NCBI GenBank assembly: GCA_004561445.1
Contig: SFVX01000001.1
Span: forward strand, 620,001 to 684,000
From: a bacterium
Lineage (GTDB): Bacteria > Patescibacteriota > Saccharimonadia > Saccharimonadales > Saccharimonadaceae
Direction: 5' to 3'
Length of the DNA: 64,000 bases
The notes beneath the pieces were generated by a model that was not told the origin of the DNA, searched no databases, and saw nothing but the letters and a program-made list of their open reading frames with translations. Made by a program: the position numbers and the translations under genes. Positions 1 to 7,884 of the stretch are shown here, piece by piece (within the stretch, counting starts at the first letter, position 1; every line of letters begins with the position of its first letter).

Positions 1-712
1 TTTGAGCAACGCAATAGCGAGCGAGCAGCGGCATGGAGGACTCTTTAGTGTCTGCAGCTTTTATCTGTTCTGCTAGCGTGTCACGGTCGCCATAGGTCGA
101 GAAGTATTCATCGTCACTGAACGGCACGTTGTCTAAAAGTGATTGTTTAAGCAGGTCTAGGTAATTTTCAATATTTTGCCCTGTTCTATAAGTTGGTAGG
201 CCGCGGCGCGTAAGATTGTTGGCGTGCTTTTTGGCAAGTTCGCGCCCAAGCGCGGTACATAGTTTAATGCAGAGTTGATTATATCTTGCTACAACGCTCA
301 TATCGCGGAGACAATCTTCGCGATTAATTTCTTCGGCGCTATCAAGATTGATGTCATAGCCGTCGATAGTAAATTGGTCGGAAGTTAGATCGTAATATTT
401 GCCGTTTATGCGATTGATGGAATGTGCTGCTTCTGGCAAAGGATGGACGCAAATCAGCTCGCCGCCAAAAATATCTTGCACGAGTGCGGCGGTAATGGAA
501 CAATTGCCTTTGGTTGGATTGTTGGCGTGATCGTAAATGTCGCGCATTTTTGGGCTGACGGTGTTTTCGCCCCAGCCAAATCTAAGCAAATAGTAAAAAA
601 GTTGGTCGAGGCTATCTATCCAGGCGAAGCGTACGCCGTCTGTGGCGGGCTTTACAGATAAATCGCCGGCGCCAAGAAAAGTAATATCGCGATTTGATTC
701 GGTCTTTTGCAT
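1..712 (-). CDS. YunG-like protein, 3' end off window
   Basis: The reading frame is open from ATG at 712 to the window edge (237 codons), so the C-terminus is missing. The stretch GNCSITAALVQDIFGGEL followed by an INGKYYDLTSDQF segment resembles YunG-family proteins, whose biochemical role is unknown; a papain-like Cys/His/Asp arrangement (Cys in NCS, His in AAHSIN, Asp in YDLTSD) is my inference. No signal peptide or membrane segment is visible. A TATAAT box at 719-724 ends exactly six bases before the ATG, which predicts a leaderless mRNA and fixes the start. The family assignment is moderate; no function is claimed. Confidence 0.6.
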   Translation of the reverse strand, partial: MQKTESNRDITFLGAGDLSVKPATDGVRFAWIDSLDQLFYYLLRFGWGENTVSPKMRDIYDHANNPTKGNCSITAALVQDIFGGELICVHPLPEAAHSINRINGKYYDLTSDQFTIDGYDINLDSAEEINREDCLRDMSVVARYNQLCIKLCTALGRELAKKHANNLTRRGLPTYRTGQNIENYLDLLKQSLLDNVPFSDDEYFSTYGDRDTLAEQIKAADTKESSMPLLARYCVAQ

Positions 713-725
713 TGCTCTATTATAC

Positions 726-754
726 CAAAAGCCCCCCACAAAGGGGGACCTTTT
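726..754 (-). terminator. Terminator of the aldolase fusion gene
   Basis: Read on the minus strand, an AAAAGG-CCCCC / GGGGG-CTTTT hairpin starts right after the stop at 755. The same bases run directly into the TATAAT box of the YunG-like gene. Confidence 0.65.
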
Positions 755-2599
755 TTAACGACGTTTGATGAGCGCGTTGGCGTTTGCGATGAGTCTTTCG
801 CGGAAGGCTTCGCGGGCTGCGTCGGCGTTACTATTGTCGCCTTTCCAGGCGAAGAGTGCTGGATCTTGTAGTGCGCGAGCGTAAGAGAAAGTGACTGGCC
901 ATGGGAATGGGCCACAGTTGGTAACGGCTTGAAGGTTGTCGGTAGCTTGTTGGACGCTTTGGCCGCCACTTAGGAAGACGACGCCGGCGAGTTCGTGCGG
1001 TACGTGGTCGCGTAGAACCCGTGCAGTGGCTTGACCGACCTCTTCTGGCGTGGATTGATGCTCTTGTTTCTTGCCGGCGAGCACCATATTAACTTTAAGC
1101 ACGCAGGCGCGTAGGTTGACGCCCTTCTTTTTGATTTCTTCGAAGAGTTTATCAAGAATTTTGCCGGTGATTTCGATATTTTTCTCGATTGGGTAATCGC
1201 CATCGTAGACAAGCTCAGGCTCGACAATAGGTACGATTTTAGCATCTTGGCAGTCCTTAGCATATTCAGCAAGAATTTCGGCGTTTAGGTCAATGGCGGC
1301 TTGGGTTGGACTGTGGTCGGTGTACTCGAATGCGGCACGCCACTTAGCAAAACGAGCGCCAAGTTTGTAATATTCTTCGAGACGCATTGGTAAACCATCG
1401 AGGCCTTTAGTGTATTTCTCGTCACTATTCTCCATATTTTCGAGGCCTTGGTCGACCTTTATGCCAGACATTACGCCACGATCATTTAGGAATTCAATGA
1501 AAGTTTTGCCATTATCGGCTTTTTGACGTGCGGTTTCGTCAAAGAGAATAACGCCATTAACGTAGTCTTCGAGGTTGGCGGTCGTAAAGAAGATATTGCG
1601 ATAGTCGCGACGATGCGCTTCGTCATCTGGAATATTCATACCTTCAAACTTTTTGTGAATAGAGCCGCCAGATTCGTCGGCGGCAAGAATACCCTTGCCG
1701 AGAGTCATGAGGCGTCGTGCGTTTTCTTCGATTTCCGTAGTATTGTTCCTTTCTGGGTCTGCTTTTTCGACACGGTAGTAATCGTCGCCAATCATACCCT
1801 CGAGTGTGCTAAGATTGCTGCTGCTGCCGAGTTTTGAATTTTCGACGTTGGCGCGGGCGATCAAAAGTGCGTCAGTGATATCTTTGCCACTAATCAGTGC
1901 GCCTAGCATACTAGCACCAATGGTAAGATGCGAGGCGAGGTGAGTCATGAGATCTTGGCGTTCGTTGAGCTGCCAGAAGACGCGCTGACCTTTATATTCG
2001 ATATAGTGATTGTCAATGCGAATATGATTTGGATGATGATGCTGAAGCTTGACATCGGAGATTAGGAGATCGGCGCGCTCGGTAAGAGCACGAATGTGAT
2101 TGGCGTTTTGAACGGTGTGGCGCTCGACATAGAAAGCGAGCTTGGTGTTTTGGCTAAGTTTAAGAAAATCGAGTATTTCGTTGGCGAGTTTTGGTGTGAT
2201 GTTGGCGGAACGATCGAGGTAAATCCAGTCTGGGTTGCTTTCTGGAATGCGCCAGGTAGTTTCGCGGATGTCGCTTGGCGCAAGATAAGACACAGTATTG
2301 TCTTGGCAAAGGATATAGCGAAAAACTACTTTATCATCGGTAGTTGTGAAATTCCCATCAATGAAAGTTGCGCTAGCGTCGGAGATTTCTGCGTTAAGGC
2401 CGAAGCGACTAAGGACTTCAAGACTAATGCTGGTGCCACCATAGATAGAAACGCGCGAATAATAGCGGTGTGAAGTGCCATCGAAGGCAAGGTCTAGCCA
2501 TTTGATGTGGTTTTGGTCAGTTTCGAAATGATTTTTGCGATTATCTAGGCGAAGATAAACATCTTTTGTGATGTTGCCAACAATCAAAATACTCTGCAT
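755..2599 (-). CDS. PfkB-like domain fused to class I fructose-bisphosphate aldolase
   Basis: The protein has 614 residues and two parts. Residues about 1-275 have the PfkB/ribokinase fold pattern (ILIVGN start, IYGGTSISLEVLSRFG glycine-rich region). Residues about 290-614 are a class I aldolase of the FbaB type: ILAADES at 304-310, IKVDQG near 380, and the Schiff-base lysine in CVLKVNMV (about K502; the usual proline after it is valine). The aldolase half should split fructose 1,6-bisphosphate in the cytoplasm. In the PfkB half the expected GAGD motif reads GASM (about 228-231), so the catalytic aspartate is missing and kinase activity is doubtful; a regulatory role is inference. TATAAT at 2606-2611 lies six bases before the ATG (leaderless). 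Confidence 0.85.
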   Translation of the reverse strand: MQSILIVGNITKDVYLRLDNRKNHFETDQNHIKWLDLAFDGTSHRYYSRVSIYGGTSISLEVLSRFGLNAEISDASATFIDGNFTTTDDKVVFRYILCQDNTVSYLAPSDIRETTWRIPESNPDWIYLDRSANITPKLANEILDFLKLSQNTKLAFYVERHTVQNANHIRALTERADLLISDVKLQHHHPNHIRIDNHYIEYKGQRVFWQLNERQDLMTHLASHLTIGASMLGALISGKDITDALLIARANVENSKLGSSSNLSTLEGMIGDDYYRVEKADPERNNTTEIEENARRLMTLGKGILAADESGGSIHKKFEGMNIPDDEAHRRDYRNIFFTTANLEDYVNGVILFDETARQKADNGKTFIEFLNDRGVMSGIKVDQGLENMENSDEKYTKGLDGLPMRLEEYYKLGARFAKWRAAFEYTDHSPTQAAIDLNAEILAEYAKDCQDAKIVPIVEPELVYDGDYPIEKNIEITGKILDKLFEEIKKKGVNLRACVLKVNMVLAGKKQEHQSTPEEVGQATARVLRDHVPHELAGVVFLSGGQSVQQATDNLQAVTNCGPFPWPVTFSYARALQDPALFAWKGDNSNADAAREAFRERLIANANALIKRR

Positions 2600-2651
2600 A
2601 AGTTTATTATAACATTTTGCTTATGCTTTTTTAATATGATGAGATTCGCTA

Positions 2652-5129
2652 TTATAATTCTCCCCAGTTCTTGCCAACCGTAACGTCGACGGCGAGCTTG
2701 ACCTGGAGTTTTGGTTCGACTTGCTCCATCTTCTCGCGCAAGATGGTGGAGATTTTGTCGACCTGATTATCGTCGCATTCAATTATTAGGGAATCGTGGA
2801 TTTGCAGAATGAGCTTGGCGCCATCTGGGAGGGCTTTGTCTACTTCTATCATGGCGCGTTTCATGAGGTCTGCTTCGGTGCCCTGAATTGGCATATTGGC
2901 GGCTGCGCGTTCGGCGGCACTACGAACGAGGAAATTTGGAGCGGCGAGATCTGGAGTTGGGCGTCGGCGTCCGTAGTAGGTTTCGACGTAGCCTCGCGTG
3001 CGCCCTTGCTCCAAAGTTTTATCGAGATACTCGCGAATTGGCGCACGCAATTCGAAGTAGTTCTCGATGAAGGCCTTAGCTTCTTTAAAAGACATGTCGG
3101 CAGCATCGGCGAGACCTTTGGCGCTCATACCATAAAGCACGCCAAAATTTATAACCTTTGCCGCGCGGCGTTGGTTTTTGGTGACGAGTTCCATTGGAAT
3201 GTTAAAAGCGTCGCTAGCGGTCTTAGTGTGAATATCGAGACCAGAGTTAAAATCGTCAATAAGCTGTTGGTCGCCGGAGAGCGCCGCAGCAAGACGTAGC
3301 TCAAACTGAGCATAATCGGCAGAAACGAAACATTTGCCAGGTTCGGCGATAAAACATTCGCGGATGCGTTTACCGTCCTCGCTGCGAACTGGGATATTTT
3401 GGAGATTAGGATTTATGCTGCTGAGACGGCCGGTAGCTGTGACATCCTGGGTGTAAGTGGTGTGAATACGATGGTTTTTGTCAGCAAGTAATGGCAGCGG
3501 ATGAATATAAGTGCTAAGAAGTTTGCTAACTTCGCGCGAACGCTCGATTTTCTCGATGATTGGGTGCGAACCACGGAGCTTATCGAGTTCTTTTTGCCCC
3601 GTCGAGTAGCCTCGGCTAGTCTTTTTGATGCCTTTTACTGGAAGTCCAAGTTCGTCAAAAAGAATTTGTGAGAGTTGAATCGGCGAATTGATATTAAATT
3701 CGTGGCCGACAAGCTCGTAAATTTCTTGTTCAATTTTGCGAAGTTCGGCGCTAAATTCAGAACTTAGGGCCTCAAAGCGTCCAGGATCAATGGCGACACC
3801 AGTATGTTCCATTTTATAAAGAACTGGAATGAGCGGGAGGTCAAAATTCTCGGCGACATTTTTAAGCTCTGGAACGACGGCGAGCTGACGTTGTTGGCTG
3901 ATGTATTCGGATTTTGGATCGCTAGTGTCGACGAGCTCAAGCTGATTATTGCGGCGCGCAAGCGGGTCGAATAGAAAATCAATCTGGCCAAGATCCCAAT
4001 AGGGGCGTCCATTCAGAATTTCTTTGGCGAGCTCAGTATTGTCATGCATGTCGGATTTGACCTGGTGACTGAGGTAAAGTCCTTCTGGAATCTTAATCTC
4101 AATGTCGGCGGGAGGTGGCAAAATATCGGTTGGGACCACAGTAGTGGTTAACTTTTTGGTGGCCTGTTTTTCGTCGTCATGGACGGAAGCTTCCTTGATA
4201 GCGCGCGCTTGATCAGAAGAAATGTTTACAACTTTGCTAGCTGTCGTGGTATTTGGGAAAAGCTTGCGGAATTTTACAATGAGAGAGTTAAATTGGAGTG
4301 CCTTAAGTTTATCGACGACGTCCTGCGGGTCAAAATCGGCTAGACAGGTTGCCTTGGGGTCAAAATCTAACGGTGCGTCGAATTTGATGCGAGCGAGGTC
4401 GCGGCTGATATAGGCGAGTTCTTTGCCCTGTTCGAGCTTAGTTTTGGTGGTGCCAGTGATTTTGTCGATATTAGCATAAACACCATCGAGGCTGCCGTAT
4501 TCTTGCAAAAGCTTTACGGCGCCCTTTTCGCCAATGCCGGGCACGCCAGGAATATTGTCGGAGCTATCACCTTTGATACTCTTAAGATCCAAGAACTGAT
4601 CTTTTCGAAGGTCGTATTTTGCTTCAATCGCAGCAATGTCGAACTTTGCGACGTCGGTAAAACCGCGACGCATTTGATACATTTCGATATTCTCGTCGAC
4701 GATTTGTAACATATCGAGATCGCCGGAAATAATCTGTGCGGTAATATTTGACGCGGCGGCGCGACGAGCGAGCGTACCTATAATATCGTCGGCCTCGTAA
4801 TCATCAAATTCGTAAAGCGGAATATGAAAAGCTCGTAAAAGCTCAAGTAAATACGGGATTTGGATGTAAAAATCGGCCGGTGCTGGTTTGCGATTGGCTT
4901 TGTAATCTGGATAAATAGCACGGCGACTGCGAATATTGGTTTTTGGTTTATCCCAAGCGACGGCGATGTATTCGGGCTTAAGTTTTTCGATAATCTCAAT
5001 TAGCATGGCGGCGAAGCCATAAACGCCGCCAGTTGGCGTGCCATCTGGAAGTGATAATCTTCCCATAGCATAGTAGCCACGATAAAAAACACTTTTGCCG
5101 TCAATGATGACCAGATTATCTTTCTCCAT
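2652..5129 (-). CDS. polA: DNA polymerase I
   Basis: This 825-residue family A polymerase fills gaps and removes RNA primers. The N-terminal 5' nuclease (about 1-290) shows SGDLDMLQIV and the helix-hairpin region GDSSDNIPGVPGIGEKGA. The polymerase half (about 430-825) has motif A SADYAQFELR (D605), motif B RRAAKVINFGVLYGMSA and motif C QIHDSL; the last has Ser where HDEL is usual. The middle (about 300-430) is short and shows no DxE proofreading motif, so 3'-5' exonuclease activity is probably absent, as in several Pol I enzymes. TATAAT at 5136-5141 stands six bases before the ATG, so the mRNA should be leaderless. It is probably transcribed separately from the aldolase gene downstream, which has its own -10 box. 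Confidence 0.95.
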   Translation of the reverse strand: MEKDNLVIIDGKSVFYRGYYAMGRLSLPDGTPTGGVYGFAAMLIEIIEKLKPEYIAVAWDKPKTNIRSRRAIYPDYKANRKPAPADFYIQIPYLLELLRAFHIPLYEFDDYEADDIIGTLARRAAASNITAQIISGDLDMLQIVDENIEMYQMRRGFTDVAKFDIAAIEAKYDLRKDQFLDLKSIKGDSSDNIPGVPGIGEKGAVKLLQEYGSLDGVYANIDKITGTTKTKLEQGKELAYISRDLARIKFDAPLDFDPKATCLADFDPQDVVDKLKALQFNSLIVKFRKLFPNTTTASKVVNISSDQARAIKEASVHDDEKQATKKLTTTVVPTDILPPPADIEIKIPEGLYLSHQVKSDMHDNTELAKEILNGRPYWDLGQIDFLFDPLARRNNQLELVDTSDPKSEYISQQRQLAVVPELKNVAENFDLPLIPVLYKMEHTGVAIDPGRFEALSSEFSAELRKIEQEIYELVGHEFNINSPIQLSQILFDELGLPVKGIKKTSRGYSTGQKELDKLRGSHPIIEKIERSREVSKLLSTYIHPLPLLADKNHRIHTTYTQDVTATGRLSSINPNLQNIPVRSEDGKRIRECFIAEPGKCFVSADYAQFELRLAAALSGDQQLIDDFNSGLDIHTKTASDAFNIPMELVTKNQRRAAKVINFGVLYGMSAKGLADAADMSFKEAKAFIENYFELRAPIREYLDKTLEQGRTRGYVETYYGRRRPTPDLAAPNFLVRSAAERAAANMPIQGTEADLMKRAMIEVDKALPDGAKLILQIHDSLIIECDDNQVDKISTILREKMEQVEPKLQVKLAVDVTVGKNWGEL

Positions 5130-5243
5130 ATCTCTATTATATACGACTCAAAATGCTTATGTTTTTACTCATGAACTTTTTGTGCTTAAATAGAGTAGAT
5201 GCCTGAGGTATAGTAAAGTCTCTATGGAATGGGGGTGTAAGAT

Positions 5244-5739
5244 ATGATCTTATCTGGAGACTCAATTAAAAGAGAGTTGAAAGCTGGTCGTTTGGTGGCG
5301 TGCGATAACAATGTAACGCTCGATCTTTAAGGTGCTCGACACGCCACGAAACGGGGTGATTGATATTCACGAAAAGCAGTGTTATAAAACCGTTTCGCTC
5401 GACAAAAAAGGTAGCTTCATCTTAGAGGCAAACGGATTTTGCCTTGCGACGACGCAGGAGTATCTTTGTTTGCCGGATGATGTCTGCGCGTTAGTTGATG
5501 GCCGTAGTACGACCGGTCGTATGGGGCTCGTTGTCGAGACGGCAGGCATGATTAACGCTGGCTACCATGGTGCAATTACGCTTGAGATCAAGAATTTGAC
5601 GAACTATCCAATTCGTATGTATCCTGGCGACTGTATTTCGCAGATTCGTTTTGAGAAGTTGGATCAGGTAGCGAGTCAGCCGTATCGTGGCACATATTAC
5701 AAGCAAAAAGACACGACTGAGCCAGTTGGACTTAGGTAA
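5244..5739 (+). CDS. dcd: dCTP deaminase/dUTPase-family protein with +1 frameshift
   Basis: The first frame starts at ATG 5244 (MILSGDSIKRELKAGRLV), has GGGGGTG as a Shine-Dalgarno-like element, and stops at TAA 5328 after NNVTLDL. Skipping the T of that TAA (5328) joins it to AAG GTG CTC at 5329, which continues to TAG 5737. The fused product has 164 residues, about the normal family length. The second part holds the family core DGRSTTGRMGLVVETAG and ITLEIKN with the catalytic Glu, then the YPGDCISQIRF strand. The family's VDLRL strand falls exactly across the junction (LDL|KVL). The site CTT TAA G has the layout of the prfB site CTT TGA C. It could be programmed frameshifting, a sequence error or a young pseudogene; the intact remainder favours a working gene. 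Product role: dUMP supply and dUTP control. Confidence 0.75.
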
Positions 5740-5748
5740 CTCTCTGGG

Positions 5749-5774
5749 CCGCCCCGATTTTGGGGCGGTTTTTT
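5749..5774 (+). terminator. Rho-independent terminator after dcd
   Basis: CCGCCCC, a six-base loop, GGGGCGG and then six T residues, just after the dcd stop. It overlaps the stop of the convergent Y-family polymerase. Confidence 0.9.
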
Positions 5775-7053
5775 ATAGGATATCCAAAAAGCGTGTAGAG
5801 CCGAATGGGATTTTGGTCTTTATCTGCGAAGTGTTAAAACTATCGGCCGAGTAAATTGTGCGCTCGCCGAAACGGCGATTGATTTTATCTTCGGCGGCAC
5901 AAAGTTGCTCTTCGCGATCACGTTTTGGTTGATCGAGATAAAGTTGCGCGTCGGCAAAAGGCTGAATCTTGTATAATGTGATGCCAATAATGCGTGCCGA
6001 ATGGAGCGGAAGTTTGGTAAAAAGTTGGCGAGCATGTGTCATGATGTCAGAATTGGTATGAAAAGCACTGCGCGTAAGATAATTTTGGTGCAAATAAAGA
6101 TCGCTGTGTGTACCGATCCAAACAAAAAGTCCGCGTGCGTAGAGATTTTGGCTGCGCAAACGATGGCCGAGATCTTCGGCAAGATGTAAAATGCGAGCTT
6201 CGAGTTCTTGCTTAGATAGGTGGCAACTTTCGAGCACATATTGGCGACCAATGGATTTGATGTCGCTGACGGTATCGTCAACTTCAATGCCGCGAAGGCG
6301 ACGATACCACTTGCTACCGTCGATAGACTTACAGACTAGTTTTACGAGCGTGGATTCTTTGGCGTTTATTAAATCTGTGGGCGTAAAAATATTCACCGCA
6401 TTTAAGCGAGTTTGCATGCGGGTATTGATGCCGGGCAGATCCATTAGCTTGAGGCTGGCAAAAATCTGGCGCTGGTTGGCGCTGGTAATCTCATCCATGC
6501 CATCGGGCTTGTGCAGTTCGGCGGCGGTTTTAGCAAGAAAACGATTGCTGGCAATACCGACATTGCAGCGCATATGGCAGCCGATCTCGGTGCGAAGGCG
6601 TTGCTTAATTTCGGTGCCAATGTCGAGTGGCGAGCGAGAAGCTTGGTCTAGGGGACGCTTTGTGAGATCGATAATTCCCTCATCAATAGACTTCATAATG
6701 ACGTCGCTAGAGTAATCTTGCATGATGCGACGAAGTTTTTGGTGGACGTAAATAAACTTGGCTGGCTCAGTTTCGGCAAAAATGAGGTCGGGGCAGATAG
6801 CTTCAGCTTCCATGCGGCGCATGCCGACTTTAATACCGAGGGCCTTGGCTTCGTAGCTGGCGGCTACAATGCAAGCGTTTTTGGTGATACGGTTAGTAAT
6901 GGCGACTGGGCGACCGCGCAGCATGGGGCGAGCTTGTTGTTCGATGGTGGCAAAACAAGAATTGAGATCAACATACATGATGGAGTTCTCGTGGCGGGCC
7001 GCGTTTGCGAGTGGAATCTCGCAAGGAGACATTAGACGCGTAATGTCACTCAT
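5773..7053 (-). CDS. Y-family DNA polymerase (UmuC/DinB type)
   Basis: This is a 426-residue translesion polymerase. The catalytic palm carries MYVDLNSCFATIEQQ (D29 and the steric-gate region) and KSIDEGIID (SIDE, about 122-125, binds the second metal). Helix-hairpin-helix and little-finger regions follow (MDLPGINTRMQTRL; C-terminal 250-426). It would copy past damaged bases in the cytoplasm. The start ATGAGTGA overlaps the TGA stop of the small gene upstream, so the two are co-transcribed and translationally coupled, which suggests the small protein helps the polymerase. No LexA box was recognised in front of the pair. DinB, UmuC and ImuB-like subfamilies cannot be separated by eye. Confidence 0.9.
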   Translation of the reverse strand: MSDITRLMSPCEIPLANAARHENSIMYVDLNSCFATIEQQARPMLRGRPVAITNRITKNACIVAASYEAKALGIKVGMRRMEAEAICPDLIFAETEPAKFIYVHQKLRRIMQDYSSDVIMKSIDEGIIDLTKRPLDQASRSPLDIGTEIKQRLRTEIGCHMRCNVGIASNRFLAKTAAELHKPDGMDEITSANQRQIFASLKLMDLPGINTRMQTRLNAVNIFTPTDLINAKESTLVKLVCKSIDGSKWYRRLRGIEVDDTVSDIKSIGRQYVLESCHLSKQELEARILHLAEDLGHRLRSQNLYARGLFVWIGTHSDLYLHQNYLTRSAFHTNSDIMTHARQLFTKLPLHSARIIGITLYKIQPFADAQLYLDQPKRDREEQLCAAEDKINRRFGERTIYSADSFNTSQIKTKIPFGSTRFLDIL

Positions 7054-7333
7054 AGCGGTCTCCTTCGAAATCTAGGTACCAATTAAGACTCTCGGTATCA
7101 AAGACAAGGCGATAGTCGGCAGCGCCATCGGTGACATCGAAAGCAAAGGTGGTTTTGAGACCGTCATAACGAGGATGAACTAGGCCGACTTCTTGGATGA
7201 GAATCTCGCGGCCAGAATTACGCCGAAAAGAAATTGGCCGACAATGCCCGAGCAGTTTGCGTGAAAAAGTTGCGTCGACGTCGATAATTTCATGTAGTGG
7301 TTCGTTGCTCTCGTAGTTGAAAGATTGATTCAT
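7046..7333 (-). CDS. Small protein coupled to the Y-family polymerase (DUF6504-like)
   Basis: A 95-residue soluble protein with no membrane segment. The core HCRPISFRRNSGREILIQEV, then YRLVFDTESLNWYLDFEG, looks like a small beta-rich domain; it recalls DUF6504 proteins found beside ImuB-type polymerases, a weak family call. The gene at 30089-30349 is a paralogue with the pattern PCQPLYFRKRGG and RLEFNSTTLAWTLFE. The TGA stop overlaps the polymerase ATG. A GGAG Shine-Dalgarno precedes the ATG, and the leader carries a UUCG hairpin shared with the paralogue. A role in lesion bypass is inferred from context only. Confidence 0.7.
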   Translation of the reverse strand: MNQSFNYESNEPLHEIIDVDATFSRKLLGHCRPISFRRNSGREILIQEVGLVHPRYDGLKTTFAFDVTDGAADYRLVFDTESLNWYLDFEGDRYE

Positions 7334-7439
7334 AAAAAGACTCCTAAAATTGATTTTGATAGATGTAGGTGACGCAATTTTGGCGTCGTTTTATGAATCT
7401 GAGTCGGTGACCGAAGTGTGACTTGATAAGCAAATTTTA
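7334..7439 (-). promoter_or_regulatory. Promoter and UUCG-hairpin leader
   Basis: TGC-TAAAAT (-10 at 7434-7439) gives a leader of about 95 nt. Soon after its start lies AGUC-N2-AC(UUCG)GU-N4-GACU; the core ACUUCGGUCAC maps to 7407-7417. The same core sits in the leader of the paralogue at 30462-30472. Function unknown. Confidence 0.5.
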
Positions 7440-7447
7440 GCATAAAA

Positions 7448-7511
7448 ATATCCCCCAGACAAGCGAGGGCGAGAACTACAAATGTAGCTCGTCTTCGCCG
7501 TCTGAGGGACT
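7448..7511 (-). terminator. Long hairpin terminator after the zinc protein gene
   Basis: An imperfect stem of about 25 bp (TCCCTCAGAC ... GTCTGGGGGA on the minus strand, inner TACA/TGTA tip) is followed by ATATTTTTATG. It lies just upstream of the -10 box of the next gene. Confidence 0.6.
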
Positions 7512-7554
7512 TAAGAAAGGGGAGTGGATAGAGTGGTGTGCGCCATGTTCTGGC

Positions 7555-7598
7555 GTAAGGCTTAGGCCTTGCCGGTGTAAGGCTTAGGTCTTGCCGGT
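7555..7598. repeat. 22-bp tandem duplication at a gene end
   Basis: Two adjacent copies (7555-7576 and 7577-7598) of GTAAGGCTTAGGYCTTGCCG plus GT differ at one base. One copy contains the last codons and stop of the zinc protein, so the duplication probably copied the gene's 3' tip. Confidence 0.85.
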
Positions 7599-7772
7599 GC
7601 CGCCGCAAGCAGTACAAGTACGACCTGTCTTGGGATCGATACCGGTACCACTGCAGTGTCTGCAAGCGTTGTAGCCCTGTGTTACACGCTTATAGTCGTA
7701 GCATTTATCGCAATACTCACCAGGACCGTAGAACGGTCTGCCGCAATGGGCGCAGATTTTGTAGTCTGCCAT
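7584..7772 (-). CDS. Small double zinc-motif protein
   Basis: A 62-residue protein. The N-terminus has CAHCGRPF ... EYCDKC, a zinc-ribbon-like pair, and the C-terminus has CRHCSGTG ... CTACGGTG, which matches half of a DnaJ CxxCxGxG zinc domain. It could bind two zinc ions. No enzymatic motif is present and the partner is unknown. A strong AAGGAGGTG lies seven bases before the ATG. The leader has an ATGGAAA/TTTCCAT hairpin, and the promoter belongs to the near-identical family described under findings, so expression is probably high. Confidence 0.8.
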   Translation of the reverse strand: MADYKICAHCGRPFYGPGEYCDKCYDYKRVTQGYNACRHCSGTGIDPKTGRTCTACGGTGKT

Positions 7773-7851
7773 GCATTTTCACCTCCTTCTAGTGACGCAT
7801 GGAAAAGCCCTTTCCATTAAAAAGGAACGCTCAACAATGAGTTACTTTTTT

Positions 7852-7880
7852 ATTATAGCACACTTAGTGCAAAAAGTCAA
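7852..7880 (-). promoter_or_regulatory. Strong promoter P1 of the shared family
   Basis: TTGACT (7875-7880), a 17-base spacer ending AAGTGTGC, then TATAAT (7852-7857). It drives the zinc protein gene and closely matches the promoters at 12999, 40964 and 52752. Confidence 0.85.
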
Positions 7881-7884
7881 CTGT

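Noticed and set aside
3600..4250. 3'-5' proofreading domain in DNA polymerase I
   Set aside because: The linker region between nuclease and polymerase shows no DxE or other exonuclease motifs.
5332..5739. Shorter dCTP deaminase starting at GTG 5332
   Set aside because: It would lack the conserved first strand and helix, which are present in the other frame just upstream with a fitting start.
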